A stretch of DNA of 64,000 nt from Protonemura montana (GCA_947568835.1 OX387605.1:8250418-8314417), one strand, 5' to 3'. Shown: positions 22,901-36,666, numbered from the stretch's first letter. Notes: generated by a model not told the origin, from the sequence alone. Made by a program: numbers and translations.

Positions 22901-25900
22901 CCGCTCTTCAAGCTAGCACCTAAGTGCACCTAAAGAAAGGAAAGTCTACGTACCGTTAGGAACACAGCAGGTGGTGGTGCAAAAAGGGGTCATTCCAGCT
23001 TTATCACGCACCTGGCGTGTCTGCATGTGTTTCTTACAGCTTTCTGCAAGAAGCTTAGAGGCCCTCTCGGTGGTAACGACCTATCGACCTACCATCAGAC
23101 TGTGCGGGCACGAATGCTGCTCGCATGACGGGAATTTTGATTGAATTTTAAATTTTGGGCCCGGCCCCCCATGGCTTCTCACTTTTCAATGAACCAAGAG
23201 ACGCGGTGGTTAAACAAAGTTTCAACAAACTATTTGAGAAACTAGATGCGTATTTTGATCCAAATATATTCAAAAAGGCTAAAAATAATCATGCTCCACA
23301 CTTTGATGCAAGATATAATACAATTTGATCGTCCCACACTCAGTGATCGCAGTTTATTTTCCAATGTTAAGCTGTTCACTGCAGATATTTTTATATTTCT
23401 GTCATGTTAATTTCCACTTACAACCAGACAAAGTCCTCAGTGTTTGCTAGTTCTGGCATCTACCATGATAGACCTCTTGCAAAGTAATAGCTTCAGCCCG
23501 GCAATGATTGTCGCTTATACCGGAAGGTTCTCAACGGCGTCCATTATTCGAACGGCGACGCCGGCTGCCGTCAACGTCACGACGTCCACCTCAAACATCT
23601 TGGGACATTCGACGTCGCAACAGTGCGTGATTGCGTGGCCCAAGAAATTTGCATCTGTCCCATAAATTACTTTCAAGAGTATAAGGGAAACAATTATCAA
23701 TAGGGTATTTAAATGCGTCTGCGTTGGGGGCAGCTTGCGTAATGTAGGCCCTACATTGTAATTCAAATTTCTAATCACATTGCAGATTCATGTTGAGAAC
23801 GGTTATGAATAGGAAACAGGTTTTAGCCATTCAATGTTTACGATGGGGGGAGAGGGGCAAGCAAGGAAACATTTGACGGCAAGTTGCGCCCTTGCAGGGC
23901 TTGAAAGGTTCTCTAAGACTTGCTGTTTCACTATATCCCTTTGAATGCCTGTCAGCTCTGCCAATCCCAGAGCACCTGTAAAAGCGAGAAAAAACTTTAC
24001 AACTCTTTGGTGTGTGTAGCTTCTAAGCAAGAAGTGGATGAATTTTCAGTAAGAAATTGCTCTGTGCGCTGAAAACGTGACATCGGTAACTGGCAAAAAG
24101 CTGTTTCCTCGACTGTCTATCTGAAAAATTGACCGCTCTTTCCGCACAGACACATCGACCTCCACCCGGCAACATGTGAATTACTCTCACACTCGGCCGC
24201 TATTCCAACCCCACCACTACAAACACGTGACGTTGAAAAGTGCCGGTCGCCGGCCGGACCTCGGCCCCGGCAAACTTGTGTCCAAGTGGCCCACACGTCG
24301 CTTGGAATGGTGACGTTCATTTGTCAATACGTGTGGCGGCATCAACGCGCCCTCGACGCCGATTCGCCGTGACGGACGGCACGGACGTGTCGGCATCGTT
24401 TTGCCTCCACCGAGTGATAATTATTGTTGCCACCTCGCTGATTGTTGGGGAGGGAGGCATCGTGGGAATCGAAGATCGGTGTCGAACCAATCGGCAGGCG
24501 CTTCAGATGGAACTGGAAGTAGGTCATCATAATGGCACCAGCTGATGCCTGATGGCTGTAAAATTTGAAATCAGACCACATTTTCCGATTATCGAAGATT
24601 ATTAATAACGAATAAATTTCTATTGAATGCTGGATTGAATGGTTGAGAGATTTCATTCGCGAAACGAAGTAGATTTTCCGAGCTGCGCGGAAATCTTTGT
24701 GTGTACTTATTTGGTATGAATATATTTATTTTCCCTGTGGTGCACTACCTTGTTCCGCTGGTCACACTAATCTAGTTTCAGTAGTGGGTGGGGTGAGCTC
24801 GGCTGTACGCATATGAAGTTAGCCTTGATACCTTTCCTAGTACTTGCAATTCCTGGAGCGAGCAGGGTTGCAAAATAATTACGCCACCAAGAAATCTTCA
24901 CTTGCTTTTCTGAGTGTACATGATGAAATCTAGTCGATTTAAATTTTGAGAGCGTCCGCCTTCCTACCTACCAATTTAAAACGACACCGAGGTACTGAAT
25001 CAAATTATAAATTCCACGCCCAACCGAAAGCGGCGTACATTTGCGAAACAAGCAGCTCCCCTCTGAAAAAGCGAAGTGTATTTTTCTTGGAGTATTTTTC
25101 ACTCCCCTTCTTCTTGCAACTCGTGCTAAGCAAGTTCATGACCATTTATCTCCTTGATTATAAGAACACACAGGCGCTCACTGCATCTTGGGAAAATTGG
25201 GTTATTTTCTCTCCTTATCAAAAGCTTTTAAAACTTGCCGAAGAAAAACGCTTAATTATTTACTTCCTATTAAAAATACCGCAACCATGCTTCCTAATTT
25301 TATTGTTCCCTTGTTTACGTTTTGAAAAGTTTTTAAAGCAGACAATTTTCTGGTGCTATGTAAAAGCACATAACGGAAGGGGCCTGTGTTGTCGTGGCGA
25401 CCAGTCCTGATGTTTACCTGCATGGTCTCTTGTCCGCTGATTGCAATATCCGAACACCAGTCGCTTGACTAACCGTTTCCCAATACCGACGCCGACGCCT
25501 TTGACCTACGCCGTGACCAGTGTAAAGTCCCTCATGTGCCGACCGGGAAAGTCACCGGCGCTGTTTTTCCAAGCGATGTTTTTCAAGGAAATTACACTTA
25601 AGAAAAACGCACGAAAATAAGAGACACTCGGGGACAGCTCAACCTCGGGATTCCGTAGGAGGAAGCGAGAAGGAAAGACGTGAAAATTGTAAATTAAATC
25701 TAGGGGAATTTTCATTTGAGAGCGTTTGCACTGCTACAAGAAAAGACTGACAAAATACCTCAATTCGCGTCGATTCATTGGGTTTGTCGTAATCGTTGAT
25801 CGAATTATTGATCCTTTCAACCAATGCTAATGGATGATTTCCATTCTATTCGGTCTGATTGGTTAAAGGCACTGCAGAAGGTATTGAAACTCGTGATCAA

Positions 25901-26534
25901 GCTTATGCAACCCTTTCGCGTGGCCAATAGCAGCAAAGTAAGCAGCAATACGCTTCGCATCTTCCATCGTCCCCCCTCCTCTCTCTTTTGTCAAGGATTA
26001 TCAGAATTGACGCTTACAATTTCAGTTCCTTTATAGAAGAAGCCTTCGTTAACCTGCCTCTTAATGACTCAAAGAAGTCGGCACAAGAAAGAATAATTGA
26101 ATTCGAAAACCACGCGACGCTCGCTAAAGTATATGTACAACAATAACATCGCTAACCGTGAAATTTGCCATCCCTTGGCAGCACAGTTCGCCCGTTAAAA
26201 GCTTCACACAATCGAATTAACAGTGTGACGGTGAGAGCTTTCTGCCCTCCACCGACTTTGGCGGAGGGAGGTTTCTGTTTTAAACTAGCTTCCACAAACT
26301 TTCCTGACTTCGCCCGTGCCTACGATAGCACCAAACGATCTATAGTTTGATAAGAAGACAAGTCCTCCATAATATTGGAAATATCATCCCATATTTGATC
26401 ATGCTACCATTCAAGACCAAAGTAAGCTTTTTAAAATATATAAACGTGACATTGCTGGTCTCTACATGAATTTTCTTATGCACCAAGAACTTCCAAGTGC
26501 GGCCGATGAGTCCATTATAATGCTTTTGCCGTTA
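19955..26534. other. Long spacer, no supported gene
   Basis: Contains CpG-rich patches near 20090-20330 and 24110-24420 that may be islands. A 154-codon plus-strand frame at 24946-25410 has no exon or domain evidence. An acceptor-like TGTGTTTCTTACAG occurs near 23039 with open frames after it but no partner exon. I could not support any gene. Confidence 0.35.
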
Positions 26535-26580
26535 CGACGCGAGGTCGGACGTCGCGAGGTCGCACGTGTGCACGTCGCAC
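26535..26580. repeat. 15-bp direct repeat with CpG palindromes
   Basis: CGACGCGAGGTCGGA (26535-26549) is followed directly by CGTCGCGAGGTCGCA (26550-26564), 13 of 15 identical. A CACGTG at 26563-26568 and a second GCACGT follow. Each repeat contains AGGTCG, close to a nuclear-receptor half-site AGGTCA. Confidence 0.7.
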
Positions 26581-29437
26581 GACGCCGTCCCTGAATGTGC
26601 AATCAAAGAACAACGTCCCCTCCCCACACCACCACTTCACCGCCCATGCGGCTCGTGATTGCACTCTGGCATCGAAGTCAGTGCTTTCGCAAACACCTCG
26701 CCGTTGCGGCTTGTAGCCTCGATTGAAACGATAAGCTGATAAAGCTTAAGTTTCATGTTGTTCAGTCTCGGGAATAAACTCCCAGCGGCACGTCGTCGGC
26801 GTCGTCGTCGTCGCCGATATCTTGGAGACGCTCGGAATACTAATGCGTTTCGAGAGCCCGCCGGTGCGTTTTAGGAGGCAGATCCAGCGCAAACATGAGC
26901 CATAAGGCAGACGCGTCAATCTATTCATTTGTGTGGTATCATGGTCTATGGTCATTAATGATCATCAGGGGAAATAAACGTGCCAGACATTCTTTAAATG
27001 GTGTAACCTCTACTTTTACATATTATCGAGGTCAAGGGAAAATCGTTTTCTTGATGCTTTGCAGACATTTTTTCATCAAAGTTCCATCGTTGCACTCAAC
27101 GGTTCCATGTAGCGAATCGCAATGTTTGTGAGAGCGTTCAACTCTATGTTACAAGGTAGTTTTAATTGCGAATGTGGATTAATGACATCTCGCTGCAGTA
27201 TGTGGGTTACAGAGGACATTGAGCGCCGGAGGGTCCATTAAGCCTTAAAGCAGAGGTCGCGTTGGGGAGATAATAAAGCTGACTGCGCGGGCGTACGCAG
27301 GCATTTCTATTATACCGCCGACAGAAGGCTCGATGGATCGCGTGGCACGGCAAGAATTTCCCGACGTTCCCCCGCCCCCCCGCGAAAACTTGGCCCAGTT
27401 TCCCGGCAGACAAACATGGCAGGGAAAAAGTCGCGCTGACTCGTCGAGTCGCGCGCGACCGTCTAATATTGGATAGTGTTCACGATTTGATCCAAGGCAC
27501 CCGGTTTTCTCGCGACCTGAAAGAGATTTGTTATATTTTTCAATCAGAATTCAGTGATATGAGATCAGCTTTTTCACCATGAGTCTATCGGACATCACGT
27601 TTTGCAACCCGAATGGAAAGCGTCTTGACGAGGGTCCCGCACGGACGGCGTTTTTCGGGTTGGGCCAATGGCGTCGCTTTGATTAGTCCTGGGCGGTGAG
27701 ACGTTGGCTTCGGTGAGCGACGCCAGCCGGGACGCAGGAAGATGTCAGGCGCGTCTTTCTTCGTGTTCGGTGATACGTGCTTTCGATCTCTTTCTGCCAT
27801 CAAGGCCGTCACACAAAGAGGTCTGTTTAGGTACGTCGAGGCGGAAATGCTCTGAATATTGAGACTCAGACAACTCATATTGCTAGGAGGTTCGAATAGG
27901 GTAGGTAAAAGACCAAAGCCAAAAATAATTTAAGTTATAGTTCAGTCAGAGCATGGATGGTCAGAGTCTCAAAGCTAATGCTAAAAGCTTAACTGACCAA
28001 AAGAGCTGAGAAGAAGCTGTCTCCTGATGGCGCTTGCGGTTATAATTTTTAATAGCCCCTACAATTAAATGAATACTACTTAACATGTCGATACAATCGT
28101 TTAGCTTATCATAAATTAAAATTATTTGAGATTTTTAAAACGAGTCAAAAAATCTTGGATGTGACTCGACGTAGTAGCAACTACCATTTTTGTCGGTAAA
28201 AAAGTTCATCGGCTGGTCATTTTGTTTACGGAGATAGTATACATTACGAGCCGGGAAGCCAAATGCCAAATTTGTTACAATAGTAAAGGTTTTAAAGATC
28301 AGACTCAGACGTATCGCTATTGGGCTCAACTTGTCTTAGACGAAATACATGAATTTATCGCAAATTATAGAACAACTTTTGAAATGCACTTGAAATTATG
28401 GCAATTTGAGCCGATGACAATAATCTCCACGACAAAGTGGACAACGTGCAGACAAGAAATCAGGTCAGCAGCGTGATGTAGTCTTTAACTTGTTCCTGGC
28501 CAAATAACACACTCCAGATGCGTTAACCCCTACTCGTCAAGCATTGTTCGCCGTTGTAAAGTTAGGTCATTATTGAATCGAATTCGAGGCCAACCACCAG
28601 TGTTCATCAATCAGCCGGTAACGAGTGTAAATTGTAATGACCTGCTGCAGTGAGGCGAAACCACGACCCCCGCGTCCCCTCTAATAGAGATTGAGGTGGG
28701 ACGGGAGAGGGTGGGCAAGGTACGGGGTAAATCCCAGTTTTCAATATCTTGGCAAAGCCGCGACTTGCGGCTGACGGGCTTAGCGGGATCGTCGGGAATT
28801 GATATTCCACGACGGTGTGCACAGAAGGGCGTACATACTAAGGGTGAGAGGCGAGCGGCGACGTCGAGACGCAATGATGGGTACCGATATTGAGGAGGAA
28901 AATTGGGAATTATGAACTTTTATAAACAGAAAGTAAATCCATCTCCACCCGAGTTTATTTCGTAATGCAATTGAAACTATTTCAAGGGTAAGTGATTTTT
29001 GCTTCGCGTTGCATCATGGAGAGGCTACCGAAGTCGTTTTATATTTCTTGCAAAGCAGCTACAAGCTTTACATCCAAGCAGATTGAAATCTTGTAGCGTT
29101 CTATTTTGCCCTCTTTCGCAAGCTTCGTCGGGCCGGCCGCACTATCGTTTGCCGCGTGCCATTTCCATGTTTTTCACTCCGAGCAATCAAAACTTACAAA
29201 GTTCAGCATAGTGGAACAGAACTCAGCTTCGCACAACTTTAAAATCGCCCCCATATGAGACCACAGATCGCTAGAACCTAGGTATTTGCGCTGCAGAGCA
29301 CAACTGGAATCTTACCTCTGATTCTACCTCAAATTTTCTGCAAACAGACGCTATTTGTCCTTAGGGAGGGGGGCGATTGGGAGGCACGGGAATAGCCACG
29401 TGACTTTAGCGCTGATGGTTATCGTTTTTGCTTGCAG
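26581..29437. other. Upstream region of receptor exon
   Basis: Presumed intron of the receptor gene, or spacer. It includes a (CGT)n-type microsatellite at 26791-26815 and CpG-rich blocks at about 27210-27470 and 27590-27850. The transmembrane-coding exons expected upstream of 29438 were not found here, so they are either further upstream than this window or missed. Confidence 0.35.
26791..26815. repeat. CGT trinucleotide repeat
   Basis: CGT-rich imperfect triplet run. The minus-strand frame through it encodes a threonine run, but no exon boundary supports that. Confidence 0.85.
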
Positions 29438-29522
29438 GGCGTTCGTGCGCATCCTGTGCGTGTGCTGTCCGCGACGCATGCGCAGACGCTACCAGCCCGT
29501 GCTGCGCTCCAAACCTAGCCAG
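29438..29522 (+). CDS. Receptor (GPCR-like) penultimate exon
   Basis: An 85-base exon between a good acceptor (TTTTTGCTTGCAG) and a perfect donor (CCAG|GTGAGT). One base completes a codon, then 28 codons read AFVRILCVCCPRRMRRRY and on to RSKPSQ. Third positions are almost all G or C. The pattern is a hydrophobic helix with a Cys cluster (CVCC), followed by an Arg-rich segment. It fits helix 8 and the start of the cytoplasmic tail of a class A G-protein-coupled receptor, where (F/R)-AF-RIL-C follows the seventh transmembrane segment and the cysteines may be palmitoylated. Its phase-0 end matches the exon at 36667. Which receptor (amine or peptide) cannot be decided, because the transmembrane exons are not in view. 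Confidence 0.65.
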
Positions 29523-29543
29523 GTGAGTATTCGCATAAAATTA

Positions 29544-29578
29544 GATCTAAGGGTCTAAGGTCTAAGGTTAGGTCTAAG
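29544..29578. repeat. Imperfect GGTCTAA tandem
   Basis: About five degenerate 7-base units (GATCTAA, GGTCTAA, GGTCTAA, GGTTAG, GTCTAAG) just inside the intron after the receptor donor. Confidence 0.7.
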
Positions 29579-30076
29579 ATGTGACGGGATAACAAGAGTG
29601 CGATTAAAGCTTCAATGAAGTGAGATGCACTTTTCCGTTAAATCTTCCGAGACAGGAACCTTATATAAGGGTTCCTGGAATGCTCTGTCTCATCAATCAT
29701 CCTTCAGCTCGACTGGAAGATACCGGATAGTGAAATGTCATCGACGTCCTGGCTGCGTTGGCCCCAATAAAAAAAGCAACACACAAATATCGTTCCAAAT
29801 AGAAATATTTATACACCATTTGCTTTGGAAATAAAATTTCGCTTGGCGTTCTTTATGATTTCGATTCAAAGCGATATTTTTTGTCGCAACAAATGACAGG
29901 CTAATTGATCGAATCAATGTGGCTGTGTGGCTGGTTTCCGCACTGCCGTGGCTGACAAAGCCGCTCGACGCGCGTCTCCTGTGACGGCTGCTGACTGCAA
30001 CTCAATTATTTTTATTTATTTGGCGTCGAGGTGGGTCATATGTCAGTGCCCAACGCCATAAGCACTTTGACGGCGA

Positions 30077-30093
30077 GGGGGGGGGGGGGGGGG
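30077..30093. repeat. Run of 17 G
   Basis: Homopolymer G run in the receptor intron. Confidence 0.9.
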
Positions 30094-30761
30094 AGCAAAC
30101 AAATTGATTTGCAAGTGATTTGTGAAATTGTGGAAACACTGTCAGCGTACTTGTTTATCGAGAGAATATCGCGTTTTGTAGCATGTTGCTTTATCAATTC
30201 ACAGCGGCAATAAAGTTCTCTGAAGTCACCAATGATCGTGAAAGCAAGTTAATTGTATCAAATTTAGAATTCCACATGCCAGACCAATTATATCTGCTCA
30301 AAATAAGTGCTCTTCTTAATCTGTTTGGTTTTGACTTTCGTCTCTAGAGAAACTCATGTGGTATGCATCAAAGTATTTGGAAGAAAAGCCTCTTGGGATA
30401 TTTGTCCTAATTGACCCCAAGCGTGAAAGAACCAGGAGGCCGAAATAAGGCAGGGCATACCTCTAGCATCATTTCTTAATATTTTTTTGCAATTATGACA
30501 TGTTGTTGATTTACGAAAAAAAAATAGTACAAATACCTTCAAACAAGTGATGAAAAATTGATATTATAAAACATGTGTTGTTATATTCTTTTCTTTCGTG
30601 TTCTTTTCCTAGTAATCATTAATTTTTATTTGTTTTTCATTCAACTCGTTTTCCCCAAAATCCAAACTCGAATGGGATGGGTGGATGATTCCTGGAAACA
30701 GCAAGGAAGGCCGTGCATTTTCTCAGACAAGGGACAGTCGCCGTGACGCGAATCCAGCCAG

Positions 30762-30815
30762 CGGGTATCGAACTGTCAACAAGGCGGTGGGCGCTTGTTC
30801 CCGAACAGCTGTCAC
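30762..30815 (-). mobile_element. Possible tRNA-like SINE fragment
   Basis: On the minus strand, AGTTCGATACC (30764-30774) resembles a tRNA B box. About 20 bases upstream of it, GTTCGGGAACAAGCGCCC resembles a degenerate A box, in the order expected of a tRNA-derived SINE. Boundaries and body are not recognised, and a chance match is possible. Confidence 0.27.
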
Positions 30816-33800
30816 CCTGACAGATGATGTCTCCTTTTCCGACGATACAGCGAACACAAAACGACGTCGCGACGTCGTTCCACACGTCTCATGCACAAAT
30901 CGATTCGGAAAAGGTCAAGTTGGGGGTGGACATTTAAATTAGCTCATTATAATGAGAAAAATTCGCGATTGTTGGCGTGTGGGACGATGCGAACGTTAGG
31001 GGTAATTGCCCTTGGGGTGGATAACTTGTATACACATTATATTTTCCCAGAAAATTTGCATTTTCCTTGTAAAATCCAATGCATTTTCTTCGATAGTATA
31101 ATTAGTAGTGTAGCTTTATTCAGAACACAACTACCATAGTAAATACCAGTTACGATATTTAGCTACTTGCAGAGGACATAGCGCACCAAAAGCGGAAATA
31201 AGCACTACAACTTTGACAGTCTCGTTGGTGGTTAGCTAAAATTTATATCCTTCACAATAGTAAGTAGAAAATTTCTCTTGAACGTTTACTGAAGTCTTAT
31301 TTCAACAATCCAATTGCAGCTAATTTGTTTCTGGACTTTACTGCAAACAATGAAAATTATATGGGACACAGTAAAACAGACTGTGCATATATTAGCTGAG
31401 CCATTCGAACGGAGAACCGTAACTCGGTGCCAAAATGGGGTGAGAATTTGCCTGCAGGCAGGCGGGTTTGCCTACAAAAGCGTTTTACATTAACGATCAG
31501 TATTGCACTCTTGATTATATCTATAATATTTATGTTTTAATCGGTAATAGCAACATCTAAACCTAGATTAAGATAAATGCTATTGCTTTAAACTTGTTTG
31601 TGGTGTTTGTTTGTGCTGAAAAGATGCCCGTTAATCGAAAAACTGATCCTCAAACGTCAATCTTGTGGTGCTCAGGCAAAACAGCTGCCAGATTAATTAT
31701 CACTGCATATACACTATCCGGGCGGGTGCGCGTTCGAAACTTTTTGAAGCAATTAGACGATTTTGCGCGCCGAAATGTTCACCAAAGTTTGCGACTTGCC
31801 GTGCATCAACAACTAGATGTGCTGGATGCGCCTTGCAGTGTTCTGTTCGTAATTTGATTTTCTTCGTGGCGTTTCGATTGTTTGTCGTTAAGTTTGCATA
31901 ATATATCACCGTTGATGACTCACAAGTAGCTGCGACGGGTTGAGACTGTCGATTAGGACTCGGTTTGATTTTCAACGAGACTTCTTAGTCGGAAACTTCA
32001 AGAAAAATGCCTGGGAAATTATAATTGCACTGTTACTCAAGCCTGGGTGAGATTTTAGAACAGATGGTATCCTGAACAAATGTCTAGAATGAAGTTATTT
32101 TACCCTCTCTGAGACTTTTAGAAAGCAGAAAACAGTTAGATTCACTGAAAGATTTTGTTTTTGCTGTAGCCACTGTAAGGAAGCGACCGATTCCAGAACC
32201 TAAAAGGCCGAGGGCGGCCATATGAAATTTTTTTGAAACAATTTTCAGGATAAGAACCGTTAGTTAAAATTTCCGTCTAGAAGGCTGTATGATGCTTTTT
32301 GTCTGGTGTCTGATTCTACTGTAAAAGATTAAAGAGCCGTCAAAAGTCTGAAATTTCAACTCAAATGTCAAAATCCTGCTGAAAAAGTGTCACTTTTTTT
32401 CGGTTCAAGCTTAAACCAGTAATTTAAAATTTCAGGACACTTTTATCAAATTACCTCACAGAATTAAAAACTGTCATCCGCCATTCGTTGCCAATCCGTA
32501 CATTTTCCAAAAAAAACCATAGCTAGATGAGCTCATAGAATCAGCACAGAGCACCACGATTTCATCCGAGCCCGGCCACAGAGCGCGCGCGGTGTACACA
32601 CAAGTACATGCGCTCAGCGAGCACGTAGCGCTGCCGCTCCGTTGCCGCCGAGCGACCATGGTAGCGTCTTTGACAGTAATTAGATTATAAACAGCAAACT
32701 AAGTAGCTGTTCCAGAAGCCGCGAAGCAAACCTCGACAGAACATTCGTTTTACATGCTCTTTCACTTGTCCAACATTTTGCACAGAGCAAACTTTGCATG
32801 CGCGAGCTTCTGACAATTTTATTTCTCTAAGAATTTTAAAAGTTGGACTCGTAAATTCGGTGGTTACGCGATGATAGTCATTTCAAAAGTTACAAAGTAG
32901 TGCTCTGTTTAGGTTGATGTTACTTTATATGTTGTGAAATTCGCCCGCTGTAGTCCAGCGATCGGTCGACAGTCTGAAGTTTTCCACACTGCACGTCCGT
33001 AATGGCTCTAGAGTGAAATGTTTAATATTTCCGCGCTGCAAGAATGGCTGAGCTGTATTTTGTGTTTGGTCATTTCAGTTATTTATTGTGAGATTTTTGC
33101 CGTAACATTGACGTCGTCCAAGGGGATACTTTCCGCCGTGCCAGCATAATGCACAATGTTACCAAATATATACATCTGGACATATCATACTTATAATTTA
33201 TTATTATTAACGTACATTAATTTTGTTGACATTTTTATGAAGGTGCATTCATTATTTTAAGGTTTGGCAAGTATGATCATTTATTTCTTTGTGTTTTTAA
33301 AACGCTGGAAAATGGACATTTTTTTGGGTATTTCCGACGCCATTCAACTCTCAGTCGAAATATTTTGACGTTAGCAGTCAGAGTAATTACATCGATTTTA
33401 CACCATAAAATAAACTTAAATTTTCTGAATATTTAATTTAGTCAACATCTTCTCTATCGATCATATTGAATAATAAATTGTGCTTACAATTTTAAATTTG
33501 AAACTGTACCCTTTAAACTTGATGAATATATTCATTGTGCATTGACCTGAGTGCAGCCACTTTGTATTTACTATTTCTTTTGTAGCTTTTAAGTACCAAA
33601 AACCTACGCTCATGCAAGATGTGACTAAAACTTTTCAAAATTTAAAATAATCTGCATCGATAACGATTTCTTACAGTATAAAACTTTGTTCTCGAGATGC
33701 ATTGCAGTCTGCAGCAGCGTTTCTAAAACATTACCACAGATGGTATAAAAACGTAAAAACCTGTCTCCGGTTTCAAGCCAACGACGGCATGATGCCAAAC

Positions 33801-36055
33801 TCTGGTGCTATGTGTCAATTTGCAGAAGTTCACTTCGCGGAGGTATTACTCGTCTAGTTCAATCCGGCAGCACCCACACCGCGGCAGCAGCGAGGACTCT
33901 ACCTGCGACCAATCGTACATATAACACCCGTTGCTGCAGAATGCAGCCTCCTTTTAGTCCTAGCCGTGGTAACAAGGTAAATGGTTCAACCACTTAGCAT
34001 TCACCTTATCAACAATATCTTTGCACATCTATAGAGTTTTTCTTTCGTTCCTCTACTGCACTGCTATGATTAGAGAGCAGAATCAGCAAGTAACATAGCA
34101 CAACAAGAGTTTCTTGCAAGCATACATTTATCTTTCTAGTTTATTCTCATCTTTAGACAATGAGAGGGATAGAGAGAGAAATGTTAGCATGGCAGCCATT
34201 TACGCACTCTAGTGACGCAAATTTAATTAATCTTTCTTCTCATCAATTCATTTGCACATTAGCCAAATGACAGCCTGCAATTCTATTCATGCCCAACTTC
34301 TCGTCGGGCTTCGAGCGCGTGACAATGTCCATTTCATCGGCGCTAAACGATCGACGAATCAACTCAAACAACTTCCACAGAATTCACATTTCAATATTCC
34401 TGTATTGATTTCGTCAACACGAACGACAATGACTTTCCTTTGATCGAGTAAATAAATCAGAAAGTTTTTGCAAGGAAAAGTTTGTCAAGCACACTTTTTG
34501 CTCGCAAGTTTTAGAAATTTTTCAGGATTTGCATGGATCTATCTGCTTTGCCTATGAGCCAATGGGTCGCGCGCGACATGACAATACATATTTGTATTCT
34601 TGTTTGGCTGCCCGGCGTTTCAGTAGTGCGCATGTTGCGACGAGAAAGCCCGACGTCTAGACGTATGGCGGCCTAGCAACGCCATAGGCGTCAGTTCTTG
34701 TGCCAGGACGTCGCCAGAGGGTGACCAGGGGTGTAGATGCCCCTCTCGAAAACCTCGAGCCCTTGGCCATTCCCAACCATAAACTGGCATGATGTAAAAT
34801 ATCTATATACGTTGCTTTGCAAACCTTGAAACACATACAAAAAATATGAATCCCAAATAATTTATATTTGGTGATAGCCTTGACAGCTCGCCTTTAGAGG
34901 GAATTTCTTGGCGTCATCTCTGCTTGCGACCGAGAATTCCGTGTACAGAGATGTGCATGCTTGCACCTTAATTAGCGGAAAGGTGTTTTACTCACTGCAT
35001 TTTGGCACCGAGAGCAGTTAACCCTTCGCTTCTAGGATTGAGTAAAGCGAGGCCCCGAAGGCCTCGAGATCGACGCACTCCATCTCCCAAGGACTTTGCT
35101 ATTCTTCTCTTAACAAAACGTTGAACCGGCGAACGTGACTTTGATCAATTCATGGCTCTTTTCACATATTTTTGGTGCTTTCGCTATTAAGTTAAAGTCT
35201 CGGAAAAATTGAATTTGTTCGGTTCATTTAAGTGGAAGATTTCTGGAATCATGAAAACGCGTTTGGTTATATATAGTACTACACACAAGTCTGGGCTAAC
35301 AGAATTTGAAGAATCGGGATCATTTAGGCAGAGGCAAAATAACTGCGAACTCAATTTCATAAGAAAGAAAATCATACGGCTGCAGGTCCGCGTTACAACA
35401 CACAACAAAACGCTTGGCCAGAGCGTTTTCTTTTTTTCCGTCGACTCAGCGGGCGCGAGAGTGGATCACTTCAGAACGCGCCCACTCAAGCTGGGAGGCA
35501 CGGGCCATGGCAAAAAGGAAACCAATCTGCTATTTTTGCGACTCCTTGTGCACCATTACTTCCAGGTTATTCGATTCTCTCAGAAATATCAATAGCTCCC
35601 GTAACGTTCAAGAACTGGTAAAGGTGTAGAGGTGAAACCTGCACGCGCGACAACAATGTTCGTGGAGTCGATGGCTTCATTGCGATCTGCAGGGAAGTAC
35701 GCTCAGGAAAGTGTATCGCAATAGATTTCCTTAATCGTTCGTCTTGAAAAGCTCTTGGCCAAGTCTTTGTGATGCTTATCGTGCATTCCCTTAGAACCCA
35801 GACCCTTATTTCCGTAGCTCTTTTCCAGCTCGAGACATCTGAGATCAAACAGCGCCTAGTCGCTGACTTATTAGCCAGCAACCATCGAAGAAGGAGCTCT
35901 CCTCCAGAGTCTGAAAATTACATTATCCTATATCATAGCACGGTTCGTCCTAATGATGTGTAAGCCGGATATTTTGTATGTAAATAAACGAAACCCCTGT
36001 TAATAATAGTTTCACTAGCTGTAAAGTATTGTATATCATTTGAGGGAACCACAAC

Positions 36056-36086
36056 GCCTTTCTTATTTCCTTCTAGCCAGGTAAGT
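36056..36086 (+). promoter_or_regulatory. Recursive-splice-like site
   Basis: A strong polypyrimidine tract (TCTTATTTCCTTC) leads into TAGCCAG followed immediately by GTAAGT. An acceptor fused to a perfect donor with no exon between is the signature of recursive (ratchet) splice sites described in long Drosophila introns. It lies 586 bases before the last receptor exon. Confidence 0.35.
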
Positions 36087-36666
36087 TGATGCCCCGAACT
36101 TTCAAAAATGTCCCGAGGGGATTCTCTCTGCAACAGCACGGCGTCAAGTGTCGGGACGAATAAGTAATCGACTATCGACTAGAAAGATGTTATCATCGTA
36201 CACTTCTTCCTCACCAGCAACGGTACCGAACGCGCCATGCCATTCACCCCAGGGCATTGCGGGTCTTGCCCCTTCTAAGATTTAGGGAGTTTTGGGGTCA
36301 AACTACCACTGGTAACACTATCAGAAGTTTTAGTAGATAAGAAGACTTTCAGGGTTAGGACATCTCAACGATATAGGCCTAAGGGTTCAAAGGGGGTTCA
36401 AAGGGTTCATAGAAAATCGATAGAAAATCTAGCGAGAATGGTCCGTCACGAGTTGGTCCTAATCGTTTATTTTCCCCTAAAATCAATTTGCCTGTGCCTT
36501 AGACTAAAAAAACACATAAAACATCACTCTGCACCTCAGTTAAACACCCATGAACTTCACAACACCGAAAACCCGTCCGTGAATATTTTTTTTAGCCTAG
36601 GGCCAACATCCAAGGGTCTATGACATCTTACCGACCCCACTGACTGACTCACGGTGTGCTTTCCAG

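Larger units (their letters stand above)
29523..36666 (+). other. 7.1-kb intron of the receptor gene
   Basis: Lies between the two phase-0-compatible receptor exons. It starts with an imperfect GGTCTAA tandem (29544-29578) and contains a 17-G run (30077-30093), a possible minus-strand tRNA-like retroposon (near 30762-30815) and a recursive-splice-like site at 36056-36086. No internal gene is supported. Confidence 0.55.

Noticed and set aside
24946-25410. 154-codon plus-strand open frame
   Set aside because: No start context of note, no splice boundaries, AT-rich codons and no domain. A frame of this length is not surprising in 64 kb on two strands.
27585-27878. Minus-strand open frame in a CpG-rich block
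   Set aside because: Arg/Pro-rich translation typical of an island, with no acceptor, donor or start context.
28606-28880. GC-rich patch open in two minus-strand frames
   Set aside because: No splice signals and no recognisable protein; the two open frames reflect low stop density.
35507-35565. ATG in ideal context with CYFCDSLC motif
   Set aside because: The frame is only about 20 codons before a poor donor (GTTATT), and there is no partner exon.
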